Below, piece by piece: positions 1 through 9,887 of a stretch of 64,000 nt of DNA; position 1 is the first letter of the stretch, and every line of letters starts with the position of its first letter. The stretch is taken from assembly GCA_025642065.1 (NCBI GenBank), contig JAODUP010001184.1, forward strand, positions 28,498-92,497, read 5' to 3'. The notes beneath the pieces were generated by a model. It ran no database searches. It saw nothing but the letters and a program-made list of their open reading frames with translations, and had not been told where the DNA came from. A program made the translations under genes and the position numbers. This DNA comes from Paralvinella palmiformis (lineage: Eukaryota; Annelida; Polychaeta; Terebellida; Alvinellidae).

Positions 1-875
1 TGTTCGCGCGGCTGTGTGCGTATGTGTGTGTGGTAAGTGGGTAAGCTATGAGTATGTCCTCCTTTGGGGAACACCATGTCCTCCTTTTTAGAAAATTAGA
101 TTGATTGATGATGATGATGATTATTAAAATGGTTGATGTTTTACGGCCACTTTTGTGCACAAGGTAGGCTAAATGGGCGGAACGACCTCCAAACGTCATG
201 AAGCGAAGTCAAAGATGAAACACCCTTCAGATAATTAAAATGACCACCCTACATACACTCCGTGTGTATAGCACGAATCTGTCGACTTAGGTCTGTCCAC
301 GAGTAGCTAAATGTTTTACGGTTTCCAGGGTAACCGACCTTGTTGTCTGTTTTTAGTTTTCTTTTGCTTAGGAGATTGGCCAAATGTTGCGAATCAATAG
401 ATAATTAATTCTCAATTATTAATTAGGGTCAGCTAAATCACCAACGAAGTTTTCCTGCCTACCAAGTCATGCTAACGTGAATGAGAATATTGTATGCAAT
501 ATTGATAACTCCCCAAAAAATTACCAAAAGGATGTATCGTTGTTTTTCTAACTCACCCCAGAAAGAATATATTTTTATTTAATTTACTCCCGCAACATTC
601 CACGAAATATCAGAATGTTTCTATACAAGAGTGATTATTCCCGGGAGAAGATTGCTGTACGTAGATCTAGGTGGGTATATGGTTAGCAAATTTCTATTTT
701 AGACCATATATTGGCCGGGAAAGATTGATAGTGTGAACGACTATAGGCTGTACTGTACTAGACCAGGCGTCATTGGTGATGAAGATATATCGGAGTTCAG
801 TATGTTGGATACATGAATGACCGTGTCTCAGATACGAGTCGTTCAATTACCGTAAATCACCGGAGATTAGCTCGG
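1..875. other. Non-coding DNA with a dispersed-repeat fragment
   Basis: No coding exon is recognisable here. Bases about 125-180 (a core around TTTTACGGCCACTTT, then GTGCACA, then GCTAAATGGGC) recur in inverted orientation at about 44893-44955, so this stretch carries a dispersed repeat fragment. The missing 5' exon of the arrestin gene was looked for here and not found. Confidence 0.4.
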
Positions 876-1457
876 CTAGTGTATCTGATAACAAACAGAC
901 ATTATCTCGGCTGTCACATCACACTTGGTATGCGATGTTATCTGATAATAAATAGACATTATTTCGGCTGTCATATCACACTCGGTATGTGATGTTATCT
1001 GATAACAAATAGACATTATTTCGGCTGTCATATCACACTCGATATGTGAAGTTATGTGATAACAAAGATACATTATTTCGGCTGTCATATCACACTCGGT
1101 ATGTGATGTTATCTGATAACAAATAGACATTATCTCGGCTGTCATATCACACTCGGTATGTGATGTTATCTGATAACAAATAGACATTATTTCGGCTGTC
1201 ATATTACACTCGGTATGTGATGTTATCTGATAACAAATATACATTATCTCGGCTGTCATATCACACTTGGTATGTGATGTTATCTGATAACAAACAGACA
1301 TGATATCGGCTGTCATATCACACTCGGTATGTGATATTATCTGATTACAAACAGACATGATATCGGCTGTCATATCACACTCGGTGTGTGATGCTATCTG
1401 ATAACAAATATACATTATGTCGGCTGTCGTATCACATTCGGTGCAGGATGTTATCAT
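876..1457. repeat. 57-bp minisatellite, about ten copies
   Basis: About ten head-to-tail copies of a 57-bp unit, each with a core TCGGCTGTCATATCACAC followed by GTTATCTGATAAC. Copies differ by only a few substitutions. The unit is a multiple of three and one minus-strand frame is free of stops, so it reads as a 19-residue repeat. That follows from the repeat length, and no splice sites or family match support a gene. Each unit holds two small palindromes: GTTATC-T-GATAAC, and ATCACA paired with TGTGAT. Confidence 0.9.
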
Positions 1458-1536
1458 TGTTCATTAACGAATATATTCACAGAAGATGTTTGATCTAATT
1501 GCAGAATACTGCAGATACCAATTGGAAGATTTTAAT

Positions 1537-1627
1537 GTGAGTGAGTGAGTGAGTGAGTGAGTGAGTGAGTGAGTGAGTGAGTGAGTGAGTGAGTGAGTGA
1601 GTGAGTGAGTGAGTGAGTGAGTGAGTG
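1537..1627. repeat. (GTGA)n microsatellite
   Basis: About 23 uninterrupted GTGA units lie 80 bases after the minisatellite. Molluscan SINEs in this window end in similar GTGA/TCAC tracts, so it may be an expanded SINE tail. Confidence 0.95.
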
Positions 1628-1795
1628 CAGAAAGATACAGCTTTTAAAAAAGGCACTCTTAAGGGGTAATAAAATTAACGGAGATTAATGGAACTATTTA
1701 TCTTTAGATTAATGTTGGCGAGCTCCGTAAAATCTGAATATCACTCGTACTATATATAGTCTACCAAAGCTTCATAGAGCAGCACTCAGTGGATG

Positions 1796-1798
<3 letters not shown>

Positions 1799-1842
<44 letters not shown>
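1799..1842. repeat. (TA)n microsatellite
   Basis: About 21 uninterrupted TA units. Confidence 0.95.
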
Positions 1843-1846
<4 letters not shown>

Positions 1847-2274
1847 CCAGAATAGAATGATAGACCCATATATATCAACAAGAAACCTACATCCAAATTG
1901 ATTTAATACCTTACTTAAAGTTGCCAATTTACAATCCCTATAGATATCAAATACAATTTATAGTCATTATTATGATGAACGCTTTTAGTCTACTGTGTTT
2001 TCGTGCCGGTGTGACTGTTTGCAGAATGATAGCCTTTTTCAGATCTGAGTAAGAAACCTCTAACCAGCTGTAGTGTTTAAAACACTTATAAACTGCTCGG
2101 ATGACGGATAATAAACCAGTTATTAACTTTTAGTTTATGATTGTCAAATGATTTGAATGATTATATTTATATGACGAGCCTTCTCAAATAGATCTATAAG
2201 CCATAACTATATGCCCGTATTAACCCACCGCCGGATCCCGGGGCTTTGAGGTGCTATATATATATATGGATAAA

Positions 2275-2571
2275 TACATGCGTACATACATCGCTGCGGC
2301 GCAGAGTGCGAAATGCCTTTAACCATTTAGAGTCCTATGGCGGTGGTAACAGTGCCTCAGCAAGGGGGGGGGCACTCACTCACTCAATCAGTCAAATAAG
2401 CAATCAATCAATTAAGCAATCTTTCACCCACTCTGTGAAATGACCATTCAATCTATTCCTTCCGTTGCCCGGTAACATTTTTATAACATATTTCAATAGT
2501 TTCGTTCTTATCACCAATCAATCAAAAATAACCTGCTGTAGGTCTGACTCCTGAGTAAAATAACGTACGTA
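2275..2571 (+). repeat. Interspersed repeat, copy 1 (inverted partner at 7310-7590)
   Basis: About 300 bp running from the TACATACATCGCTG region through a G-run and the CACTCACTCAATCAGTC tract to the GTCTGACTCCTGAGTAAAAT end. The reverse complement of 7310-7590 matches it nearly base for base, with scattered substitutions and small indels. The family is not recognised. Short open stretches inside it are incidental. Confidence 0.85.
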
Positions 2572-2892
2572 TAGCCAGATGCACGGTCTCTACTCACAAA
2601 ACACCAACACGCAAGGGAACCAGTCAATTATCATGGGGTTTTGTGGATAACTGTTTCCGAAGTTAATAACGATAATTCTGTCAGCCGATAGAAAGAGCCA
2701 CTTCGGATCGATAATAGTATAAACGCTATCAGCCGTAAAGATTATCACGAAAATAACCGATTACGTGAATCCAGGCAGTGATTAAAAGACTTCATCATTC
2801 ACGTGTCACATGTAATTACGTCATAATACCAGACATATATCACGTGATGAGGGAAGATTTCGGTATATATGTCATTTTTCAGAGGTTTCGTT

Positions 2893-2918
2893 ATTGTTGT
2901 TGTTGTTGTTGTTGTTGT
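2893..2918. repeat. (GTT)n microsatellite
   Basis: Nine or so GTT units. The surrounding 2600-3450 is AT-rich non-coding DNA with no recognisable feature. Confidence 0.85.
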
Positions 2919-3455
2919 CGTTATTTTTCTCATTAATTGGTATAATTGTTATTCCTTATACAACAGCTGTTATTGCAATCATCATAATTAAGGTATTACT
3001 AACAGTAATAACAGTAACTGTAATTGCCATAAGACACAATTGTTGATGTATGCAAACACACAAGTACACAATATATTGTGTACCTGTTTATTTGACATAC
3101 ATTATAAAAGAGTGTAATCGTATTGTCGGAAGTTAAATATTGCCATTCAATAAAATTGAATATTGCCAGCCAATGGAAGCCGATCAGAACATTGTTGTGG
3201 TAACAGCGATACAAATACTAAATCCACAAATTCTTAAAATAATCGCCGATTAATTGTTCACTCCGACAGTATTATCATCGTGCCCATACATAAATAAAAT
3301 ATAATGATTTTAAAATATAGCTTTTAATAAATGCAGCAATAAATCTATCTTTGTTTTAATCCCATGTATTTCACGTTACTGAATAGTATTGACAATTACA
3401 TACACACTTTGTTGTTAATGTCAAATTAAGAAGTATTTTGCATTTTCGCTTTCAG

Positions 3456-3575
3456 GGTTTTCTGTGACATTTGGAGGACGCTATGAAACAAGTTGGACCG
3501 AAGGTACCCTTCACTGGGGATCCAGTAGGATATTCTTCTCCGAATGTACAACAATTATTAAAGACAGAAACATCG
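3456..3575 (+). CDS. Arrestin gene, first visible exon
   Basis: It follows the acceptor TTTTCGCTTTCAG and ends at ATCG|GTGAGT. It encodes the N-domain strand with GGRYETSWTEG, the position where family members carry a GRAxxxWTE motif. It begins with the last two bases of a codon, so a coding exon must precede it. Confidence 0.78.
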
Positions 3576-4493
3576 GTGAGTATTATTTAGAAAAGTTTAT
3601 ACTTTATGAACAACGTCAAAAATACGATTTAGCTCCAGGCAGTAAAGTTATTGTTTTAAAAAGATAATTTGCTATTATAGAACTAAAGTTGGACACATGT
3701 TCCTACAAATAATGAATGAGTCTTATAAGACGTGTTTAAATATGCTGCTGTAATTGTATAATTCGTAACGAATCAATGTTCTTATAATCAAACATTAGCT
3801 GGATTACCCAGAAGACGAGTCTACGGTAGAAATTACATTAAAATACAGTTTTCGATTGTTGAAAATTATATCGACGTTGATCAATCAGGATACCAACATC
3901 GATAATTACGATAATGGCTCCCCAAAAACAATGTCAGCGATATTAATTTCCAGGTTCTGAACTTGCATTTGAACTTTTCAATCAAAGGAGCAATAATTAT
4001 CATTCACAACGTACTCTCCCGCAGAACTGGAACCCAAGTGGTACCGATTTGATTTTGAGTACCAACTACCGCAGGGCCTACCATCGTCGGTTAAGGAACC
4101 GGAGGGCAAAGTGACTTATTATAGTTTTGGCAGCGTTAGACGCCTGGACGGACTCGAGATTGGCACCCACGATATACATTTCAACGTCCAGACGCAACTG
4201 GATTTGGACCTTCTGCCAGCCATATTTCACGAACCGGCCCACAGGAAACGGCTGAAGATATACGGCAATAACAGCGAACTGAGCTCGGAACAGGAACTCT
4301 CAGGCGAATCTACCGATCAGGGATCAATCGGCCTCCAGGATCCGTATTTGGTGGCAACGCTGTGTCTCAGCAGTCGCGCTTTCGCCATAGGACAGCACGT
4401 AATTGCTGAGGTCACAGTGGAAAATCATCTCCTGGAGAACATCCTTTGCAGCGTGAAATTTGAGCAGGTAAAATTTTATTATGTTGGTTTCAG

Positions 4494-4536
<43 letters not shown>

Positions 4537-6705
4537 TAGTTTAAATGTCAATTACAATTTTCAGATCTTCACCTTTGAAGCTCACGCGGCCAGGGAGTAT
4601 TGTGGACGTGGTCGTCCACCATTATATTTATCACAGATACATACTAAAGCTACACGGAAGAATGTCTGTAAGCCATCAGTCGTTAGACTGGCGTCTGGAT
4701 CTATTGAAGCATATAACTGTCTCTTTGAAATACCAAAATTGCCACCTTCCACACCGGAACGATATTTCTTGTCCAAGGCCAAACTTGCTCGCCAGAGAGA
4801 ACCACTCATCAGGACCAAGTATTATATTACGGTAATCTGTTTGTTTGTGTGCGTGCGCGCGCGTGTGTGTGTGTGTGTGAGAGAGAGAGGGGGGTGATCC
4901 GGCGCACTGTGCAGTGATGGCATTCATTGCATCCGGTTTAGACAACCAAATACATTGTTTCTTCAATTCTTTACACTCTTAGATTAGATAGTGGGTCACA
5001 GTATATTCAATTGAAAACGTTTACGCTTGGCCATCGAAAATATGACCTCCGACAATCTCGTATGATTTATTTTTCAATTAACATTTAAAATGTTACCCCA
5101 TGTATATGCATAATACACGAGATACTGTTTAGTACAGACTCTGTACACACGTATATTAATAAGTCTACTATATACTACCAAATACCCGCCGTAGCAAGCT
5201 GCAAAGATACCAAGCTATATTACAGTTTCAGAGTATTCCCGTCTTTACACAATATTACCGTATCACTCACTGTCTGTTTGTGCATACTTCATATCTATGA
5301 CTTCTGAGTTGTATTCTATTTATGCATTGTGACTTAGTAAATATTATGACTAGGCGTCAAAGCCTGTATGGACTTTCGTGGATAATTGATGTCACGGGCT
5401 GGCCATTTGACTCAAGGAATATGACCTGCTACGGCTTTAGGACCATTTATGCTCAGAGTTAGAGTAATCTTGAGCAAAAGACCAGCGCCTTAACCTTCGT
5501 GATTACAGAAGGACGCTAATGATCATAGACATAGTTCAAACCTAAGCTAATAAAATACCATAGACATGGTATCAAATCATAGCCATTTTCCTTAATATAA
5601 TACTGTAGATAGCCAAATGTTGACGATCGTTTTAATTTGGCGAATTTGAAATTAAAACGATCGTCGACATGCAGTTGCCAATCACGCGATCTACAGACTA
5701 ACACACCATCAGAAGTATCGTCGAAAGCTCACAGTTGTTAGGATATAGGCCTATTATTGTTCTCCATAGTGTGAGCTTGTGTAGACAAATTAATCTACAT
5801 ACAACAATTAAATTGAGCGTTGGTCAATAAACTATTTATATTTAGTATTACGGATGTTTATTTCACAGCAGAAACATTGGAATTTATCAACGTTAAAATG
5901 TAAATATCAAATCAGTTGAACACGTGGTCAACATTATGTATCATGGGATGTGATTGGCTAGCTCTCTAAATAGAATCCTCTTTCGAAGGGCGCATTACAA
6001 CAAACACCTAAAAATTATTTATTGACAGCATTTTTATACTATAAAATCGCCAGACATTATCCTATTGGGATAGAGTTTATTTCAATCTACCATAAACCAT
6101 CGTAAGAGCCACACATAACAATCAACGGTCATCATACATTTACAATACACCACTCAACATTCACACGCAAGCTAATTATATGCCACACTAAAGATTTGAA
6201 GTTATTGAATTCTGACCACTTGTATCGATTTCTTCAACTGCTTTCTGTGTGACTTGTGATACTCCCCCCAGCAATTGAGAAGAGTGTCTTTTTGTTGTGC
6301 GGTGTTGTCGAACGCATACAACATCCAAGTGTCTTCAGGGTTGATAACGTGAATTTATCGTGAATTTACACAGATAATTCAGACTTTATATTAGGGATAA
6401 AATGACGAAATTCGATAGTTTTAGAACCAGGAACTTAAAAAGTCGCCATCTTGTCCAGATTGTTAATTCGCCAACTTAATGTGTCGCCATCATTTTCCGC
6501 TTCACAGTATACAATACAATGAATACAATCATGCGTCTATATCACAGATTAGTGCATATTGATTGTTAAATTACCGCTCTACTAAATATATAATATTGTT
6601 AGGCTCATCATAATACAATAATGAGAGTTGTGAAGTAATCATTACACCATACTCGTACTGATTGGCATCTGTGAACTGTCTGAGAAAGGTTAAGTCTCTC
6701 TCTCC

Positions 6706-6753
<48 letters not shown>

Positions 6754-6766
6754 ATGTGTACGTGCG

Positions 6767-6801
<35 letters not shown>

Positions 6802-7604
6802 ATGTGTGTGTGTCTATGTGTGTGTACCCGCGTGTGTGTTTGTCGGGGAGAATAATGTGATCTCCGCCTACCCGCCACTCTACCAAGTTTCCCTCAAACG
6901 TCACTGTTCTATTGATCCAGAACTGTGTCAGACATCAGATATATAGAACTGGTGGGCGTATGTATCTCGTTGTTCTCTGCCACCGATACCCATACGTTTA
7001 TTAAGCTAAAGGGTAAGCGAGGCCGTGCGGTTTGAGGGTGTTAGTGTACTGGATATTAGTGTACTGGCGTTAGTGTACGGACGTTAGTGTACATAGATGT
7101 TGGTGGGGCTGACATTTGTGTACTGGATGTTAGTGTACCGGGCATTAGTAAACATTGAAAATATATGTCCAGAGTTACAACCAGACGCAGTTATGAAGGA
7201 TTTTGAATTGGTCACTTTAAATGCTGCTGAAACTGTGTTTTCAAGAGCTTCATTGGTGTACAGGCACGAAAAAGAAAAAGGAGGGAACCGAGATATTCGA
7301 TACAGTTCTAGAACGTTATTTTACTCAGGAGTCAGACCTACAGCAGGTTATTTTTGATTGATTGGTGATAAGAACGAAACTATTGAAATATGTTATAAAA
7401 ATGTTACCAGGCAACAGAAGGAATATATTGAATAGTCATTTCACAGAGTGGGTGAAAGATTGCTTAATTGATTGATTGCTTATTTGACTGATTGAGTGAT
7501 TGAGTGCCCCCCCCCCTTGCTGAGGCACTGTTACCACCGCCCTAGGACTCTAATGGTTAAAGATATTTCGCACTCTGCGCCCAGCGATGTATGTACCATG
7601 ATTT

Positions 7605-7667
<63 letters not shown>

Positions 7668-9068
7668 TGATTGAAGAACCGGGGGTCAGAAGTCAACACC
7701 AGGTGGCTGTGTCCAATAGGCGACAGCCGGGGGTCTGTACCTCAAATTTCAACAAGTGGACAAGTACCGGAGAGGGGATCGGGGCACCTCAAAGCTCGGA
7801 AGTATTTGTTTTTCATTGAAAGAGAAATGGATCTTACCAAGAACGATCTGGTCCACTTAAACTCAAACCTGTAAAACTATGTTAAAATGTAAAAAAAAAA
7901 GTATAAAACACTACAATATTTACTAAGTTCGTAATATCATAAATTGTACGCAATTCCAGATAGAAATGTCGAAATGTCTGTAACTGAACCCCTAAAAATC
8001 TGAGAATTCTCATGTTGTTGTCTTCATATCTTGAGTGGCGTTTAATTTCATCTCCTCGAATGGAGTGGACCGGATCTTTCTTGGTAAGATCTAGTGCTCT
8101 CTTAAGTTCTACCCTTCTTCCGTTTCGTGCCCGTACACCAATACAGACTGGTTCAAAATAGGTGAGAATAGCGTCTGGTAACTCATCCTCCATTTCTATA
8201 AATGTCGGTAGTACCATATCGGTAAGGAAGGAAAGTCAAAGCATGTATTTTTTTTAATTTTATGTTGAAATGCATATCTTCGTCATATATGACTTTATAA
8301 CCCAAATTGCAAATGTTCCGATACATATTTTGTTCAAGATGGAAAATACACCCACTGCGAGTAGCTCTTGGAAACACAGTTTCAGCAGGATTTAAAGTGG
8401 CCAATCAAAAAACGTTCATAATTTTGTCTGGTTATAACTCAGGACATATATTTTAAATGTACACTAATGTATGGTTCACTAACATCCAGTACACAAATGG
8501 CCGGTACACTAAGATCTATGTACAGTAACGTCCGTACACTAACGTCCATACACTAATATCCAGTACACTAACACTCCGATACCATGCCGTGCCATCTATG
8601 CGTTGTTATTCCTGGTATAGTGTCCGACACTGTAAAAAATAGGCTCAGGACGAAAACACCCCGTGCCATGATGTCGATACATTAACCTGTTTTATCTATA
8701 CCTTGTAAATATATATGACTAGACCGGCCACCTGCGGGGTATCGTTTCCTTAACATCAACAGGGTTACTCTACTATGTACATGTAGGGTGTTTGTAAAAG
8801 TTCCATTTATTCACACATACGTCATTCACCGTTGTATGCTGTTTGGCGTCTAAGATGTCAACGTCAAATTCCATATTAGCTCGCCATCTCCACTGTGTCG
8901 GCGGATGGGGAGGACTTCGTCATGCCTCTAGAAGTTAAGATCGGAACTTGCGACTCGATGACGCGAGAAACCACTCTAACGACGAACAGCATCCGAGAAG
9001 ATATGACGTCAGATAGCGCAATATGGGATGCCGCTCCCGATTCGGAAGGTACGATCCCGGAGACGTAA
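3456..9068 (+). CDS. Arrestin-domain-containing protein (alpha-arrestin/ARRDC-like), 5' partial
   Basis: Alpha-arrestins are cytoplasmic adaptors that bind membrane proteins and, in many members, recruit Nedd4-type ubiquitin ligases for endocytosis. Coding exons: 3456-3575, 4025-4467, 4565-4831 and 8880-9068. All have AG/GT borders and consistent phase (2 nt in, G|AA, then phase 0 twice), giving 338 residues to a TAA stop. The arrestin N fold is seen in GGRYETSWTEG and YQLPQGLPSS. The C fold is seen in the DPYLVATLCL strand, the IPKLPPSTP loop and the closing strand FVMPLEVKIGT. The first ~30-40 residues of the N fold are missing and should be in an upstream exon. The 61-residue last exon has a Ser/Thr/Asp/Glu-rich tail and no PPxY motif. 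The 4-kb third intron is full of repeats. Family identity is fairly sure; the exact subfamily is not. Confidence 0.82.
4025..4467 (+). CDS. Arrestin gene, central exon
   Basis: The acceptor is CTCCCGCAG and the donor is GAGCAG|GTAAAA. It encodes the PQGLPSS loop of the N domain, the linker, and the first strands of the C domain (DPYLVATLCL, then GQHVIAEVTVEN). A low-complexity Ser/Glu stretch (residues around NNSELSSEQELSGEST) lies between the domains. The (TA)n tract that follows is intronic. Confidence 0.85.
4495..4534. repeat. (TA)n microsatellite in arrestin intron
   Basis: About 20 TA units lie inside the 97-bp intron between the central and third exons and make up much of that intron. 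Confidence 0.9.
4565..4831 (+). CDS. Arrestin gene, third exon
   Basis: The acceptor is AATTTTCAG and the donor is ATTACG|GTAATC. It encodes 89 residues of the arrestin C domain, including VRLASGSIEAYNCLFEIPKL and the PPSTP loop, ending in RTKYYIT. That is the strand that normally runs into the final V-P-x-x-I-G-T strand, which is found in the next exon. Confidence 0.83.
4849..4890. repeat. GC/GT/GA simple repeat
   Basis: Purine-pyrimidine alternation (GTGCGCGCG, then (GT)n) followed by (GA)n and a G run, directly after the third arrestin exon. Confidence 0.8.
4891..6660. other. Arrestin intron 3, left part
   Basis: AT-rich intron with no recognisable exon or mobile element. The one structured site is a perfect 17-bp inverted repeat with a 10-base loop at 5622-5665, listed separately. 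Confidence 0.6.
5622..5665. repeat. Perfect 17-bp hairpin
   Basis: GACGATCGTTTTAATTT at 5622-5638 is followed after ten bases by its exact reverse complement at 5649-5665. There is no poly-T run that would suggest a terminator, and a eukaryotic intron would not use one. Confidence 0.9.
6699..6841. repeat. Compound (CT)n/(GT)n microsatellite
   Basis: Alternating blocks of (CT)n and (GT)n, repeated twice. Open frames of about 60-100 codons on both strands across this tract are low-complexity artefacts. Confidence 0.9.
7100..7270 (+). pseudogene. MULE transposase fragment, left arm
   Basis: It reads ICPELQPDAVMKDFEL then VTLNAAETVFSRAS on the + strand. It resembles the first Asp (DFE) region of MULE transposases. 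The frame then jumps to a segment that matches the distal part of the right-arm copy (GVRARNGRR-like DNA), so ~190 bp have been lost. It is not functional. Confidence 0.65.
7310..7590 (-). repeat. Interspersed repeat, copy 2 (inverted partner at 2275-2571)
   Basis: Reverse-complement copy of 2275-2571, lying inside the fold-back MULE. The two copies are about 4.8 kb apart in opposite orientation. Confidence 0.85.
7608..7665. repeat. (TA)n microsatellite
   Basis: About 28 TA units, separating two repeat fragments inside the fold-back element. Confidence 0.95.
7687..7768 (+). repeat. Short dispersed repeat shared with 11942-12023
   Basis: About 80 bp with core CAGAAGTCAACACCAGGTG, then GACAGCC and CAAATTTCAACAAGTG. 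It matches 11942-12023 in the same orientation. There it sits downstream of LTR-like sequence, so it may be an LTR-element leader fragment. Confidence 0.75.
7882..8465 (-). pseudogene. MULE transposase fragment, right arm
   Basis: On the minus strand it reads a DFE-equivalent site now mutated with a stop, LNPAETVFPRA, GCIFHLEQNMYRNICNLGYK, then ELPDAILTYFEPVCIGVRAR and DLTKKDPVHSIR. The order matches the MULE domain. It has at least one stop and one frameshift near 8200. It belongs to the fold-back element around it. Confidence 0.65.
8880..9068 (+). CDS. Arrestin gene, last coding exon
   Basis: The acceptor is CCATATTAG. Phase 0 continues exactly from the donor at 4831. It encodes LAISTVSADGEDFVMPLEVK, then IGTC, completing the arrestin C domain (family consensus ends in a lP-x-x-IGT strand). 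A 45-residue acidic Ser/Thr-rich tail and a TAA stop follow. GC content is clearly higher than the surroundings. Minus-strand open frames over the same bases are shadows. Confidence 0.75.
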   Translation, partial: LAISTVSADGEDFVMPLEVKIGTCDSMTRETTLTTNSIREDMTSDSAIWDAAPDSEGTIPET

Positions 9069-9839
9069 TCCAAATGTAATTGTTATGTTTACATTCCGAT
9101 ATATACATTCGAGTGTTATATTTCCGCATACAAACGATGCCATCTGATTTCAGTTATAGACGGATATGACGAAGGAGGTTATGACACTGCTGTATGATGA
9201 CGGTAGAATGGAATGGACTTTTTGTCATCAAACGATATTGCTTAGTGACCGATTTAATGCTATAGTCATATATCATGTTTGACATTACGCTTCAAACATG
9301 CAACCATTTTGTTGTTCAACGTTTTTTGACACGAGATATAAAACACTGACATACACCGACGTCACGTAAACTACATTCAAGATTGCATTAATATCCGAAG
9401 GTCTGTATGGTCTAGGTATATAAATGCCTCAATACCTCGTCAATATATAAGTTTAGATCAGCGTTTGTTGACATTATAATTACGGTTCTGCTTATTCTTT
9501 TGGGGACATCCTATTTGCTGAAGGATTGCCATTTCAGGGGAATGGAAGAAGAAGAAGAAGGAAGGACAGTTAAGCGTTCAGTGACTTTATGATATATAAT
9601 GTATATTCTTTATTGCTGTACGATGTAAAACCAATATTTTATTATCTGATATCTAACAAGTATTATATTATACGGATGTGATACATTAACATAACTGTAG
9701 CATAGTATACAAATATATTATAGATCTACAAGAAGTATTTCAGCACGTTGTATTTTATATTGTATATCAGGAGACTTTTTTTACAATGTACATCACGTAA
9801 ACTCGTTAGGCGCACGGTGTCAGGTATTTTATTAAATAA

Positions 9840-9887
<48 letters not shown>

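Larger units (their letters stand above)
7038..8576. mobile_element. Degenerate fold-back MULE-type DNA transposon
   Basis: Two arms (about 7038-7290 and 8040-8576) are inverted copies. The outer 110-130 bases of each arm are a ragged ~14-bp tandem array with core TTAGTGTAC. Inside that, both arms encode the same MULE transposase piece: PDAVMKDFELVTLNAAETVF on the left (+), and on the right (-) a copy with an in-frame stop followed by LNPAETVFPRATRSGCIFHL, then YRNICNLGYKVIYDED and ALTFLP. FHL-aromatic plus a basic/GL-rich segment is typical of the MULE DDE domain. Frames are broken and the left arm has an internal deletion. The repeat pieces at 7310-7590 and 7687-7768 are inserted in its middle. 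No clear 9-bp target duplication was seen. Confidence 0.7.

Noticed and set aside
876..1457. CRISPR-like array of regular repeats
   Set aside because: Units are contiguous with no unique spacers, and the genome is clearly animal. It is a minisatellite.
4582..4966. Minus-strand open frames over the third arrestin exon
   Set aside because: Shadows of the + strand exon; no family resemblance.
6608..6946. Open frames of 60-100 codons on both strands
   Set aside because: They consist of (CT)n/(GT)n simple repeat translated as Ser/Leu/Cys/Val or Arg/Glu/Thr/His runs.
8876..9129. Two overlapping minus-strand open frames of about 65 codons
   Set aside because: They are shadows of the arrestin last exon on the + strand, which has an acceptor, correct phase and the closing arrestin strand.
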